From NCBI GenBank assembly GCA_021287165.1, contig JAJTAY010000031.1:1-64000 (forward strand): a DNA stretch of 64,000 bases, written 5' to 3'. The translations under genes were made by a program, and so were the position numbers. Position 1 is the stretch's first letter. Each line of letters begins with the position of its first letter. The notes under the pieces were generated by a model. The model worked only from the letters and a program-made list of their open reading frames with translations, was not told the origin of the DNA and searched no databases. This DNA comes from Bacteroidia bacterium. GTDB lineage: Bacteria; Bacteroidota; Bacteroidia; Bacteroidales; F082. Below are positions 7,397 to 16,017 of the stretch, piece by piece.

Positions 7397-10283
7397 TGCG
7401 TGCAACACCGGTCTTATCGTGATCGAGTGCCCGCAGGATATAAACACCATTGGAGAGTTCCGGTAAACGGATTTCATCGCCACTTGTAATAGCCTCCAAA
7501 AGCATAACCGGCTTCCCGAAAACGTCAGTCAGCACGAGATTTTTTAACAATCCCTCACTGCTGCCATAAACCCTCACCGACCTCGCAGCCGGATTGGGTA
7601 CTGCAAACAATTTGCTTTGTTGTGCTGTGGCAAGTTCAGTAATATTTACGGTGCCTTCTATGCCTACATTGGTGACATACAGCGGATTGCCATAAAAACT
7701 GTATGTCTCAAAAGCCACTTTGACATTGTATTGACCCTCCCAGCTATCCAGCGGAAGACTGATGCATGGAGCGCCCCAGCCCGATCCGCACCAATCGTCG
7801 GGTACAGCTGGCACAAAGCCCTGAGCCATCGGACGGGTGGCAAAATTGCCGCTACCATTTTCAGCACTTGCAAAAATGCGGTTCCAGCTTAGGCCACAAT
7901 CCCCTGAAACGTATATAATCAAGGAGTCAGATACCTGAGCAAGGCGTTTTGCATGGGCATGTCGGAAGTTGAGACTCAGCTGACTCATATTGCGCAAATC
8001 GAGCGGAGGACTGATAAGGCGGTCGCGCTGGCCAATGGCAAAATAGGTCAGAAAGTCAAGCCTGGCAGCCATATTGGATTCCGTAAGACCGCCAACCGGG
8101 TAAAGTTCCCAAGTTTTTTGGTTATCAGGGTTAACAACAGTCCAATCAACAGCAGCAAACGATTCTGTATCAAAACGTTGAATATATGGCAGTTGCGATC
8201 CTCCGGCCCTTAAAATATCAAATGTTGTCTGGCTCGAAGTCCCATTAAGGTTCGTGGCATGAAGGGTCACACTGTAATTACCAGCTTCGGTAAAAATCAC
8301 TTTTGGATGTCGGGAATTGCTGCTTGTGCCTTCAACAAAAGCGACGGTGCCGGGGGTGAATTCCCACAACCACTGTCGCGGCACATGGATACTTTGATCG
8401 GTGAAGCTAACAGTTTCGCCTGTGCATACGAGCCGTTTGTCGGCAACAAAGCTTACTTGAGGCAACAGTGATGAGCTTACCTCAATATATTGTGTCTTCG
8501 TTATCGTATTGACGCCGAAAGCGTTGGAAACAGTAAGTGTTACCGGATAAATGCCCGGATTGGGATACTGGATATTTTTTGGATGCTGTTCTGTTGAATA
8601 TTCTGGCACTCCGCCCTGAAAAACCCATGTCCAGCTCTGTGGTACACCAGCACTTTGGTCGGTGAAATCAACGGTTTCGCCCGTAGGGATAAGTTGCAGG
8701 CTTGCGGAAAAATCGGGCTGAGGAAAGAAAGGTATCCTCACATAAGCCCACCAGGTACTCCAGCGGTCGCCTCCCACGGGGAGCTCGGCATATTCCTGCA
8801 ACACCCAGAAATCAACGCCATTGGCAGGATCGAGCATGGTGGCCGAATAATCGCCCCAGCGGTTTCGGCCACTGCCGAATGTCTTGTTGTAAGAGGCAAG
8901 TCCCTCTTTGTACTGGTATGGAGACCGTGTAACATTTGGCGGATCGAAGTGTGCCTTCAACGAATAGCCGGCACTGGCATATTGCATACTGCTAAAAATG
9001 TTATGACCGATCATCATGTCCTCAAACTGGTTGACGGCTACCGTGGGGAATGCATAATGCATCAGGCCGGAAGGGTCGTCGATGCGGCCTCTCTGAATAA
9101 TTTGCCCCTGCTTGCTGACATTCCACCATTGCACAGCAGTGCGCTGAGGGTTGTTTGCAGGAAGGAAAACATGATGGACAGCCCAAAGCTTTCCGTTTCG
9201 GAGCACCACATTCTGCATTCTGTGATCCACGGCATTGATAAGTGCCGGACTGCCAAGCTGGGGCAGAAAATCGCCATTTACGCCTGCATAACCAGCCCAT
9301 GGATTAGGTGTACCGATATTTCCCAGAACCTGAAACTGCGGCGTTTCTGTCGGACCTGTAACTTTGAAAAGCGAAATATATCCCATTCCCCCCTGATTGC
9401 CATTGGCCGAGGAAATCAGAAAAATATCCTGCTCATCCTGATCAAAGGTGATGGCCGGCACAAGCGTGAAACCCGCATTGGTAGCAAAGCGCGTAAAGCC
9501 AGGCTGTGGCTGACCGGCATACATGGCCTGTTTATCAAACACATAAACCGTGCTGTAAAAATCGTTGCCGAACATATTGCCCGAAACCACAATCCAACGA
9601 TTATTGAAACCCATACTAGGGTAATCAAACCACACAATATTCTGTGGATCTGCCAGATATGAGTAGAGGTACCAGCTGCCTTTGGGATTACTTGTCGCCG
9701 ACACCCCCATGTATATGCGCGAATTTCCGGCTGTGGAACCAGCACAGGTCACAAAAATCCACCTGTTTTCGGCCTGGTCATAAAGAATCTTGGGGTCAAA
9801 AGTTCCCGAGCCGGGCAGGCTTTGCCAGAATGATTCAAGAAAAACAGTCCCAAGATCTGCGCCCTGTCGTGACTGAATTCGTACCTGAGTATTGAGGGTA
9901 ACCATAAGATGCTGAGGTCCTGGTGCACCGTTGACATCAGGCGGAATGGAGTTGCCGCTGTCGTACAAACCCAAAAAACCGGTATCGGGTGCCGGTGAGG
10001 TTTCCCGCATCATGGATGCTGGCAGCATTTCGTTTTGCTCCACCGAGAGCACTGTCCTTTGATCTATCTCAAACAAGGGTTTGGGACGTTCCGGATTGGG
10101 ATTTTTAATCGGGATGCTGTTTACGGCATCCGGATTGGCAGCCTCCCATTGCAGCATAGCGTCAAAGCTTGTGCGGGAAAAGGCCTCGGCATTTCCGCGA
10201 TGCACTGATTTGTATTCCTGTGCAGGGAGGTTGAAAAATAGCGTTATCAGCAGAAATATTAAAGTAAACGCGCTGCGATGCAT
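7377..10283 (-). CDS. T9SS cargo protein with two PKD domains
   Basis: 968 residues. Signal peptide at 1-22 (ending LPAQ). Residues 100-500 form a beta-rich region with NRWIFVTCAG and related strands, propeller-like in appearance. Two PKD domains follow, at about 525-610 and 615-700; each has the VDFTDQS..P..W.W.F core and a Y.VTL.V.N strand. A MAM- or jelly-roll-like domain (about 705-885, RLISPPLDLRNMSQLSLNF) precedes a type A sorting domain (NPAARSVRVYG to the end). Likely role: secreted or cell-surface protein, possibly polysaccharide or protein binding; no catalytic residues recognised. Its terminus overlaps the convergent GNAT-like gene. Confidence 0.82.
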   Translation of the reverse strand: MHRSAFTLIFLLITLFFNLPAQEYKSVHRGNAEAFSRTSFDAMLQWEAANPDAVNSIPIKNPNPERPKPLFEIDQRTVLSVEQNEMLPASMMRETSPAPDTGFLGLYDSGNSIPPDVNGAPGPQHLMVTLNTQVRIQSRQGADLGTVFLESFWQSLPGSGTFDPKILYDQAENRWIFVTCAGSTAGNSRIYMGVSATSNPKGSWYLYSYLADPQNIVWFDYPSMGFNNRWIVVSGNMFGNDFYSTVYVFDKQAMYAGQPQPGFTRFATNAGFTLVPAITFDQDEQDIFLISSANGNQGGMGYISLFKVTGPTETPQFQVLGNIGTPNPWAGYAGVNGDFLPQLGSPALINAVDHRMQNVVLRNGKLWAVHHVFLPANNPQRTAVQWWNVSKQGQIIQRGRIDDPSGLMHYAFPTVAVNQFEDMMIGHNIFSSMQYASAGYSLKAHFDPPNVTRSPYQYKEGLASYNKTFGSGRNRWGDYSATMLDPANGVDFWVLQEYAELPVGGDRWSTWWAYVRIPFFPQPDFSASLQLIPTGETVDFTDQSAGVPQSWTWVFQGGVPEYSTEQHPKNIQYPNPGIYPVTLTVSNAFGVNTITKTQYIEVSSSLLPQVSFVADKRLVCTGETVSFTDQSIHVPRQWLWEFTPGTVAFVEGTSSNSRHPKVIFTEAGNYSVTLHATNLNGTSSQTTFDILRAGGSQLPYIQRFDTESFAAVDWTVVNPDNQKTWELYPVGGLTESNMAARLDFLTYFAIGQRDRLISPPLDLRNMSQLSLNFRHAHAKRLAQVSDSLIIYVSGDCGLSWNRIFASAENGSGNFATRPMAQGFVPAVPDDWCGSGWGAPCISLPLDSWEGQYNVKVAFETYSFYGNPLYVTNVGIEGTVNITELATAQQSKLFAVPNPAARSVRVYGSSEGLLKNLVLTDVFGKPVMLLEAITSGDEIRLPELSNGVYILRALDHDKTGVARIMLIQR

Positions 10284-10463
10284 AGTATGAAGTATTTGGG
10301 TTGATTAAGAACCGGTCTCGAGGGTGCGAACATATATAAAATTAGCTTATCTACATTCCGGAAGTGATTCGAGATCCCTGCTGCAGTGCAGAAACCCGCA
10401 AACCGTTGCAATACTGTTTGTAGGTCTTAATGTCAGCAAAACCTGAGGAGGTTTAAAAAAAAC

Positions 10464-10471
10464 TACTTTTG
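10464..10471 (+). promoter_or_regulatory. -7 box of the KAS III-like gene
   Basis: TACTTTTG matches TAnnTTTG and lies 23 bases before the ATG at 10495. No clear -33 TTG at the ideal distance. Confidence 0.6.
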
Positions 10472-10494
10472 CCTCTCATTCAAAAAGCGCATAT

Positions 10495-11574
10495 ATGTCA
10501 AAGTACCTGAATACTGTAATCACCGGGACCGGCAGCTACATCCCATCGAAGGTTGTGAGCAATGCAGATTTCACCTCCCAGATCTTTTTCGAAAAGGACA
10601 ACAGCCCCATCGACAGTCCCGGCGAAGAGATCACACGTAAATTCAGGGACATAACGGGTATTTATGAGCGGCGTTATGTGGAGGCCAACCAAAGCAATGC
10701 CGACATTGCCACAATTGCCGCAAAACGTGCCATAGAATCGTCGGGCATCGACCCTGAAACCATTGACCAGATCATCGTTGCACACAACTTTGGCGACGTA
10801 ATCAGCGATAGTATTCAAACCGATATTTTGCCCAGCATTGCCTCCAGGGTAAAGAACCGCCTGGGCATAAAAAGCGAAACCTGCATCCCCTACGACATTG
10901 TATTTGGTTGTCCGGGATGGGTGCAGGGCGTATTGCAGGCACATGCCTATTTCAAGGCAGGAATGGCAAAACGTTGTCTGGTTATCGGCAGTGAAACCCT
11001 TTCGCGCATGGTTGACCGTTACGACCGCGATACCATGATTTTCAGCGACGGGGCAGGTGCCACTATATTAGAGGCATTGGAGGAAGATCAACCGAGAGGT
11101 TTACTTACGCATGCAGTAGTTTCCCACACCAACGAAGAGGTTGATTATCTGTACTTTGGAAAATCAAACTCCCCCGGTAGCGACCCCAATGTGCGTTATA
11201 TCAAGATGCAGGGCAGAAAAATTTACGAATACTCGCTGAGTAATGTGCCCCGTGCCATGAAAGTAGCACTCGACGCTTCTGGCATAGATATTTCGGAGGT
11301 TAAAAAAATTCTCATTCATCAGGCCAATGAGAAAATGGACGAAGCCATAGTGCAGCGGTTCTACCGCCTTTTTGGCATCCGCACCGACGTTTATCAGCTC
11401 ATGCCGATGAATATTCAAAAGCTCGGAAACAGTTCCGTTGCAACTGTGCCTACGCTTTACGATATGATTCTCCGCGGCGAAATTGATAATCACACCATTC
11501 ACAGTGGCGATGTACTCATTTTTGCTTCGGTGGGCGCTGGCATGAACATCAACGCCTTCGTTTATCGCCAATAG
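10495..11574 (+). CDS. 3-oxoacyl-ACP synthase III-like condensing enzyme
   Basis: 359 residues with the KAS III (FabH-like) thiolase fold. The catalytic triad is visible: Cys139 in VFGCPGWVQG, His275 in LIHQANEKMDEA and Asn312 in KLGNSSVATVP. The SDGAGATILE motif lies between them. Family members condense an acyl-CoA starter with malonyl-ACP. The residues around Cys (FGCPGW) and the long N-terminal part (IFFEKDNSPIDSPGEEITRKF) differ from classical FabH, so this is probably a specialised paralogue; the starter substrate is not predictable. No fatty-acid synthesis neighbours (fabD, acpP, plsX) are present, so it is unlikely to be the housekeeping fabH. A CoA-binding protein gene follows 67 bases later. 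Confidence 0.85.
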   Translation: MSKYLNTVITGTGSYIPSKVVSNADFTSQIFFEKDNSPIDSPGEEITRKFRDITGIYERRYVEANQSNADIATIAAKRAIESSGIDPETIDQIIVAHNFGDVISDSIQTDILPSIASRVKNRLGIKSETCIPYDIVFGCPGWVQGVLQAHAYFKAGMAKRCLVIGSETLSRMVDRYDRDTMIFSDGAGATILEALEEDQPRGLLTHAVVSHTNEEVDYLYFGKSNSPGSDPNVRYIKMQGRKIYEYSLSNVPRAMKVALDASGIDISEVKKILIHQANEKMDEAIVQRFYRLFGIRTDVYQLMPMNIQKLGNSSVATVPTLYDMILRGEIDNHTIHSGDVLIFASVGAGMNINAFVYRQ

Positions 11575-11641
11575 CATTTTTTTGAACATCGAGCAATAAA
11601 GCCACCCGAATTGCATTTGTTCACAAAGCATGTAACCTTCG

Positions 11642-12007
11642 ATGGAAAACATAACCGTTCTGGTGCTGGGAGCAAGCACCAACCCCGACCGATTTGCATA
11701 TAAAGCAATTCACAAACTGCTTGATTTTGGCCACAAGGTTATTGGTGTCGGCAATCGCCCCGGAGTAGTGCGGACTGTAGAATTTGTTCAGCCTGAACAC
11801 ATTTCAGAAAAAATCCACACGATCACACTCTACCTTGGTCCGGCAAACCAAAAACCCTATTACGACCTTATTCTGGCCTTAAAACCTGAAAGGATTATCT
11901 TCAATCCGGGCACCGAAAACGATGAACTCATAAGCCTTGCCCAGAAGCAAGGAATACAATGTGTAAGAAACTGCACACTTGTAATGCTCGACGCAGGTAT
12001 CTTTTAG
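11642..12007 (+). CDS. CoA-binding domain protein (YccU-like)
   Basis: 121 residues forming one Rossmann-like CoA_binding_2 domain. VLVLGASTNPDRFAYKA (residues 6-22) is the nucleotide-binding loop, and NPGTENDELISLAQKQGI followed by NCTLVML is the characteristic C-terminal part. Such stand-alone proteins bind CoA or acyl-CoA, but their cellular role is not established. It follows the KAS III-like gene on the same strand, so the two may be co-transcribed. Cytoplasmic, no signal peptide. Confidence 0.82.
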   Translation: MENITVLVLGASTNPDRFAYKAIHKLLDFGHKVIGVGNRPGVVRTVEFVQPEHISEKIHTITLYLGPANQKPYYDLILALKPERIIFNPGTENDELISLAQKQGIQCVRNCTLVMLDAGIF

Positions 12008-12009
12008 CC

Positions 12010-12037
12010 TTGATTTCAATCGATTATTGTAATTTTG
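12010..12037 (+). promoter_or_regulatory. Promoter of the type B T9SS gene
   Basis: TTG at 12010-12012 and TAATTTTG at 12030-12037 are 17 bases apart. A start near 12043 would make the ATG at 12046 nearly leaderless and favours the ATG at 12073 as the translation start. Confidence 0.6.
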
Positions 12038-12072
12038 CCTTTTTGATGTTTGCCCCTACCCTGCCGGAAAAT

Positions 12073-13251
12073 ATGCGCATAGCTCTGACAACGATTTCAC
12101 TGAATAAGATTTTATTAAGCATCGCAGTGCTGTTCTTTATTGCACCTGTACTGGCACAAACCAATTGTGAAATCACTTCCCCGAATCAGTTTCCGGTCTG
12201 CAATAAGACCATAATTACCCTAAGTGGGCCACAAGGCGCCAATTATCAGTACCTCTGGATGCCAGGTGGACAAACCACCCGCACAATAACCTATCAGGGG
12301 ACCGAAACGATCAACCATACCCTTACGGTCACCGATACCGGGACAGGCGAAAGCTGCACAAGCCTTCCCTTTGTGGCCGAGGTGCGGCCGAAGCTCGATA
12401 TGACAATAACTCAGGTGCAGCGCACATGCAGCAACGGCGACAACGACAACGGTCAAACTGCTATCCTGCTTGCGGAAGCCACCGGAGGTACGCCTCCCCT
12501 AACCTACAACTGGCAGGTAAGTCCAATTCAGATAGCACCGGGAAATCCGCAGATGGCCATTGGCCTGAAGGCGCGGCAATGGTACAAAATAAAAACCACT
12601 GATGCTGCTGGTTGCATTCAGACTGACAGCATTTATACGCGCGCCTTTTCGAATCCAAAAATCGATATCCGGACAAGTGGCGACACGGCCTACATCCAAA
12701 ATCCATTTATCGACTTCTCTTTCAGGAATCTTTCGTCCGACAGCGTTCAGGTAACCTCTTTCTTCTGGCTTTTCGACGAAAACGGCCCGCGGGTGACCAT
12801 GCCTGAACCCAGACATTTATTTAATACCGAAGGCGATTATACCGTCCGACTGACAGTACTCAACACCCAGGGCTGCGACACCACTTATACACATCAGGTC
12901 AAAATAATGCCGGTTAAGCTGAGCATACCTAATATAATAACGCCCAATGGCGACAACATCAATGATGTGCTGATTATTACCGAAGCACCCCCCGGCAATG
13001 AAGGCGGCGACAGGTTAAAATCCTCTTTGGCCGGCGGAAATTTTAAACCTCTGAATACATACTTTTTGCGCACCAGACTTGTAATCTTCAACAGGCAGGG
13101 CAAAGTGGTATATGAATCCACTAACTACAACAACGACTGGGGCGGTGAGGGATTGAAAGACGGAGTATATTTTTATGTACTTCAGTGCGAGGGCTTTAAA
13201 AGCAACGAAGTTTATCGGGGCTCAATTACGATAATGGGATCAACGAACTAA
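12073..13251 (+). CDS. T9SS type B (gliding-motility-associated C-terminal) cargo protein
   Basis: 392 residues from the ATG at 12073, chosen because it directly precedes a normal signal peptide (MRIALTTISLNK, then a hydrophobic core ending PVLAQ) and because upstream starts fall on or beside the promoter. The middle has one PKD-like region (SFFWLFDENGPRV, then GDYTVRLTVLN). The C-terminal 90 residues (IPNIITPNGDNINDVL, LVIFNRQGKVVYES, NNDWGGEGLKDGVYFYVL) are the CHU_C or type B sorting domain, exported by T9SS through a route distinct from type A. The size suits a small surface adhesin or binding protein. The 3' neighbour is the DUF1573 lipoprotein gene, 15 bases away. Confidence 0.85.
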   Translation: MRIALTTISLNKILLSIAVLFFIAPVLAQTNCEITSPNQFPVCNKTIITLSGPQGANYQYLWMPGGQTTRTITYQGTETINHTLTVTDTGTGESCTSLPFVAEVRPKLDMTITQVQRTCSNGDNDNGQTAILLAEATGGTPPLTYNWQVSPIQIAPGNPQMAIGLKARQWYKIKTTDAAGCIQTDSIYTRAFSNPKIDIRTSGDTAYIQNPFIDFSFRNLSSDSVQVTSFFWLFDENGPRVTMPEPRHLFNTEGDYTVRLTVLNTQGCDTTYTHQVKIMPVKLSIPNIITPNGDNINDVLIITEAPPGNEGGDRLKSSLAGGNFKPLNTYFLRTRLVIFNRQGKVVYESTNYNNDWGGEGLKDGVYFYVLQCEGFKSNEVYRGSITIMGSTN

Positions 13252-13266
13252 ATCAACTAAAAAACG

Positions 13267-13734
13267 ATGAACAAAATCAGGACATTTTTCATGATTTCGA
13301 TGGTGTTTGGGATGATCATCAGCCTGGTTTCCTGCGGTCAGCAAGGCGGAAGCCTTCCATCCGAGCTGATACGAAATCCAAAATCGGCCGAAGGAGAGCA
13401 AAACATTGCCATGCCTGAGATTACTTTTGCCAAAACAGAGCACGATTTTGGCAGGCTCATTCAGGGCGAACAGGTAGTTTATGTGTTTAAATTTACAAAT
13501 ACAGGCAGCAGCGACCTGCTTGTGAGCAAGGTAAGCGCCTCGTGTGGCTGCACTGCCAGCAAATTCACCCGCGACCCCGTCAAGCCCGGAAAAGAAGGAA
13601 AAATTGAAGTGACTTTCGATTCCAACGGTCAGCGCGGTATTCAAAACAAGACCGTTACCGTGCTTACCAACGGCAAACCACAGACAACCGTATTGCGCAT
13701 CAAAGCCCAAGTCGTTACCCCAGACAATTTTTAG
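13267..13734 (+). CDS. DUF1573 lipoprotein
   Basis: 155 residues. The N-terminus is a lipoprotein signal with lipobox LVSC (Cys near residue 20). One DUF1573 domain (about 55-150) shows the hallmark EHDFG..IQGE, F.FTNTG...L......SCGCT and a closing VTVLTNG pattern; it is an Ig-like beta-sandwich related to ASPM/SPD-2/Hydin domains. Function unknown. In Bacteroidota such genes commonly precede yajC, as here (22-base gap), so it is probably the first gene of a DUF1573-yajC-ybbR-coaE run. Expected at the periplasmic side of a membrane. Confidence 0.9.
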   Translation: MNKIRTFFMISMVFGMIISLVSCGQQGGSLPSELIRNPKSAEGEQNIAMPEITFAKTEHDFGRLIQGEQVVYVFKFTNTGSSDLLVSKVSASCGCTASKFTRDPVKPGKEGKIEVTFDSNGQRGIQNKTVTVLTNGKPQTTVLRIKAQVVTPDNF

Positions 13735-13756
13735 CAATCATCACTAAACATTTATT

Positions 13757-14086
13757 ATGAACATTATCAGTATTTTACTCTTCGCTCCACCGGCCGAAGG
13801 ACAATCAGGCGGCGGCATTATGTCGTTTCTGCCGCTCATCCTCATCATGGTCGTGTTTTATTTCTTTTTCATCCGTCCGCAGATGAAAAAGGCAAAGGAA
13901 CAAAAGCAATTCCGCGAGGCTCTGAAAAAGGGCGACAAAGTAATCACCATCGGAGGCATTCATGGTAAGGTTACCGATGTTCGCGAGACCACCCTCATGC
14001 TCGAAGTGGACAATAATGTTCGCATTGAGGTTGAAAAAAATGCCGTTGTGTCCGATCCCTCACAGGTTGGCACAGCAGCGAAGTAA
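13757..14086 (+). CDS. yajC: Preprotein translocase subunit YajC
   Basis: 109 residues. One membrane segment (about 24-44, LPLILIMVVFYFFFIRP) is followed by QMKKAKEQKQFREALKKGDKVITIGGIHGKV, the signature of YajC, and a small cytoplasmic beta domain. YajC joins SecD/SecF at the SecYEG translocon in the inner membrane. Length and layout are normal for the family. A strong hairpin follows the gene, so downstream ybbR may be partly uncoupled. Confidence 0.95.
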   Translation: MNIISILLFAPPAEGQSGGGIMSFLPLILIMVVFYFFFIRPQMKKAKEQKQFREALKKGDKVITIGGIHGKVTDVRETTLMLEVDNNVRIEVEKNAVVSDPSQVGTAAK

Positions 14087-14104
14087 TTCGCGGCGGAAAA
14101 AATT

Positions 14105-14146
14105 AAATGCAACGGCTGTCCTTTTGCCGTTGCATTTTGTTTTTAT
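14105..14146 (+). terminator. Terminator between yajC and ybbR
   Basis: A 12-base stem, AAATGCAACGGC (14105-14116) with GCCGTTGCATTT (14126-14137), is followed by TGTTTTTATTT. The upstream in-frame ATG at 14107 of the next gene lies inside this hairpin, which argues against that start. Confidence 0.85.
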
Positions 14147-14175
14147 TTCAATTTTGCAGCAAAGCATTTCCTATC

Positions 14176-15144
14176 ATGTACCGCCCTCAGCCCAGAGAAG
14201 AGATAAAAAAGCGTAAGCGGATTTTCGTTTACATCATCTTTCTGGCTGTCTCCAGCCTGTTGTGGCTACTCATTAAGCTCAACAACGTCTATACGGTCAA
14301 AATGCCCGTTACTCTGCATTTCTCCGATCCACCGGCCGGTATATGGCTCGATGATGAATACAGGGAGCAACAGCTGGAAACTGAGTTGCAGGCACGGGGG
14401 TTTATTTTGCTTAGAGTAGTTCTTACAAATAAAAAAGAGCCAGTCATTCACACCTCGCTGAGGTCGCTTTCGCCCCGCAAAATCAATCAAAACGAATACT
14501 ACCTCACAGCTCAGTCGCTCAAAAGTCTGGTCGCCTCGCACCTGAACCTGAATGCCGAGGAAGTTATGCTTGCCGACAATGAGCTGCGTTTTCGCGCAAA
14601 CCCGCTGGCATCAAAGAAATTAAAGGTCGTCCCAAATCTGGAAATTAGCTACGATCAACGTTTCGGGCCTTACGGGCCTCCGCAAACGTATCCCGATAGC
14701 CTTGACGTCTATGCCATTAAACAGGTGCTCGATACATTAAAGTTCATTACCACAGAAAAGGCATCCTACAAAAACGTTCGCAGTTCCATTTCAGACAGTC
14801 TCAAACTACTCCTTACACATCCGAGCATGAGCGTGCAAAAAAACAAGGTGTACTTCGAATTGCAGGTTGAACAGTATACGGAGACCCACTTCATTGTCGA
14901 TGTTGAGCCGGTGGAGGGAGCAAATCTGAGGATATTTCCAAACCGGACAACCATCATCCTCAACGTCGCGTTGAAAGATTACGATAAGTTGGGAGTATCT
15001 GATTTTCAGGTTGAGGTCGATACATCAGGACTGGCCAAACGAAATTCCAGACTTTTTCTCAAGGTAAGTCGAATGCCTTCCAATGCACAGCTTGTGCGCC
15101 TCGATCCGGACAAGGTTGAATACCTTATCACCTCTGCCCGATGA
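14176..15144 (+). CDS. YbbR-like domain membrane protein
   Basis: 322 residues from the ATG at 14176, chosen because the earlier ATG at 14107 sits in the yajC terminator. The start MYRPQPREEIKKRKRIF is a basic cytoplasmic tail followed by one membrane segment (about 17-37, FVYIIFLAVSSLLWLLIKL). The extracytoplasmic part contains YbbR-type beta repeats; the last (VDVEPVEGANLRIFPNRT, VEVDTSGLAKRNSRLFLKV) is clearest. In Firmicutes YbbR (CdaR) regulates the diadenylate cyclase; in Bacteroidota the role is not established. It overlaps coaE by four bases (ATGA), so the two are translationally coupled. Confidence 0.75.
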   Translation: MYRPQPREEIKKRKRIFVYIIFLAVSSLLWLLIKLNNVYTVKMPVTLHFSDPPAGIWLDDEYREQQLETELQARGFILLRVVLTNKKEPVIHTSLRSLSPRKINQNEYYLTAQSLKSLVASHLNLNAEEVMLADNELRFRANPLASKKLKVVPNLEISYDQRFGPYGPPQTYPDSLDVYAIKQVLDTLKFITTEKASYKNVRSSISDSLKLLLTHPSMSVQKNKVYFELQVEQYTETHFIVDVEPVEGANLRIFPNRTTIILNVALKDYDKLGVSDFQVEVDTSGLAKRNSRLFLKVSRMPSNAQLVRLDPDKVEYLITSAR

Positions 15145-15737
15145 AAGTAGGCATAACCGGGGGCATTGGCAGCGGAAAAACCTCAGTCTGCAAGGTTTTC
15201 GAATTCTATGGCATTCCGGTTTTCAACGCTGATGTTGAAGCTAAAAGGCTTTACGAGAATCCTGAAATCCGTGATTGGGTCAAAGAGAATATTTCGACGG
15301 TCGTTTTTGACGATCATGACCGACTTGACCGCAGGAAACTCGCCACCGTGATATTTCAGGACGAGAAAAAGCTCAGACTGTTAGAAAACAAAATACACCC
15401 CCTGGTTGGCGAAAAGTTTAACGAATGGTGCAGGAATTACCAGGAAAAAGCATATGTTATCTACGAGGCAGCCATCCTTTTTGAAACCGGCCGGTACCGG
15501 ATGCTTGATTTATCGATACTTGTTACAGCGCCTGAAAGTTTAAGGATTGAAAGAGTTAGGCATCGTGACGGCCTCTCCGAATATGAGATTCGGCATCGCA
15601 TGGCAAGGCAATGGGATGATGCAAGGAAAATTCCGCTAGCAGATTTCGTTATCGAGAACTTGGAGTGGCCCGAAACGATCGTCCAGATTGAAAGAATACA
15701 CCATATTATCCTAGAAAAAACAGCTCAATCACATTAA
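15141..15737 (+). CDS. coaE: Dephospho-CoA kinase
   Basis: 198 residues, normal for CoaE. The P-loop GITGGIGSGKTSV (residues 4-16) binds ATP. NADVEAKRLYE and HPLVGEKF fit the acceptor-binding region, and RIERVRHRDGLSEYEIRHRMARQ is the lid helix typical of the family. The enzyme phosphorylates the 3'-hydroxyl of the dephospho-CoA ribose in the last step of CoA synthesis, in the cytoplasm. Its ATG overlaps the stop of ybbR. Confidence 0.95.
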   Translation: MKVGITGGIGSGKTSVCKVFEFYGIPVFNADVEAKRLYENPEIRDWVKENISTVVFDDHDRLDRRKLATVIFQDEKKLRLLENKIHPLVGEKFNEWCRNYQEKAYVIYEAAILFETGRYRMLDLSILVTAPESLRIERVRHRDGLSEYEIRHRMARQWDDARKIPLADFVIENLEWPETIVQIERIHHIILEKTAQSH

Positions 15738-16017
15738 CTAAGTAATTCCAGAAATGAGAAAGGTTGAGATGTTGTTTTTAGTTCAGGCTGGTTAGAGATG
15801 ATCTAACTTCGTAATTATTAACATATTGTTAACGGAACCTCTTGGTTAATCGTCCAATATTCGCGGTCTCACACCGAACCGATTCGGGATAATATTTCCA
15901 AAATTAAGACAAATAATGGAAATTGAGTTAATACATTTGATTTAACACATTGTATATCTGATCTTTATAAGAAAAACAAACAGGGCATAATTTTTGTGGC
16001 CAAAGAATTGACGAACT

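Noticed and set aside
8655..9662. Open frame of 335 codons on the plus strand
   Set aside because: It is wholly antisense to the PKD protein gene, has no recognisable domain or signal, and its composition is that of a shadow frame.
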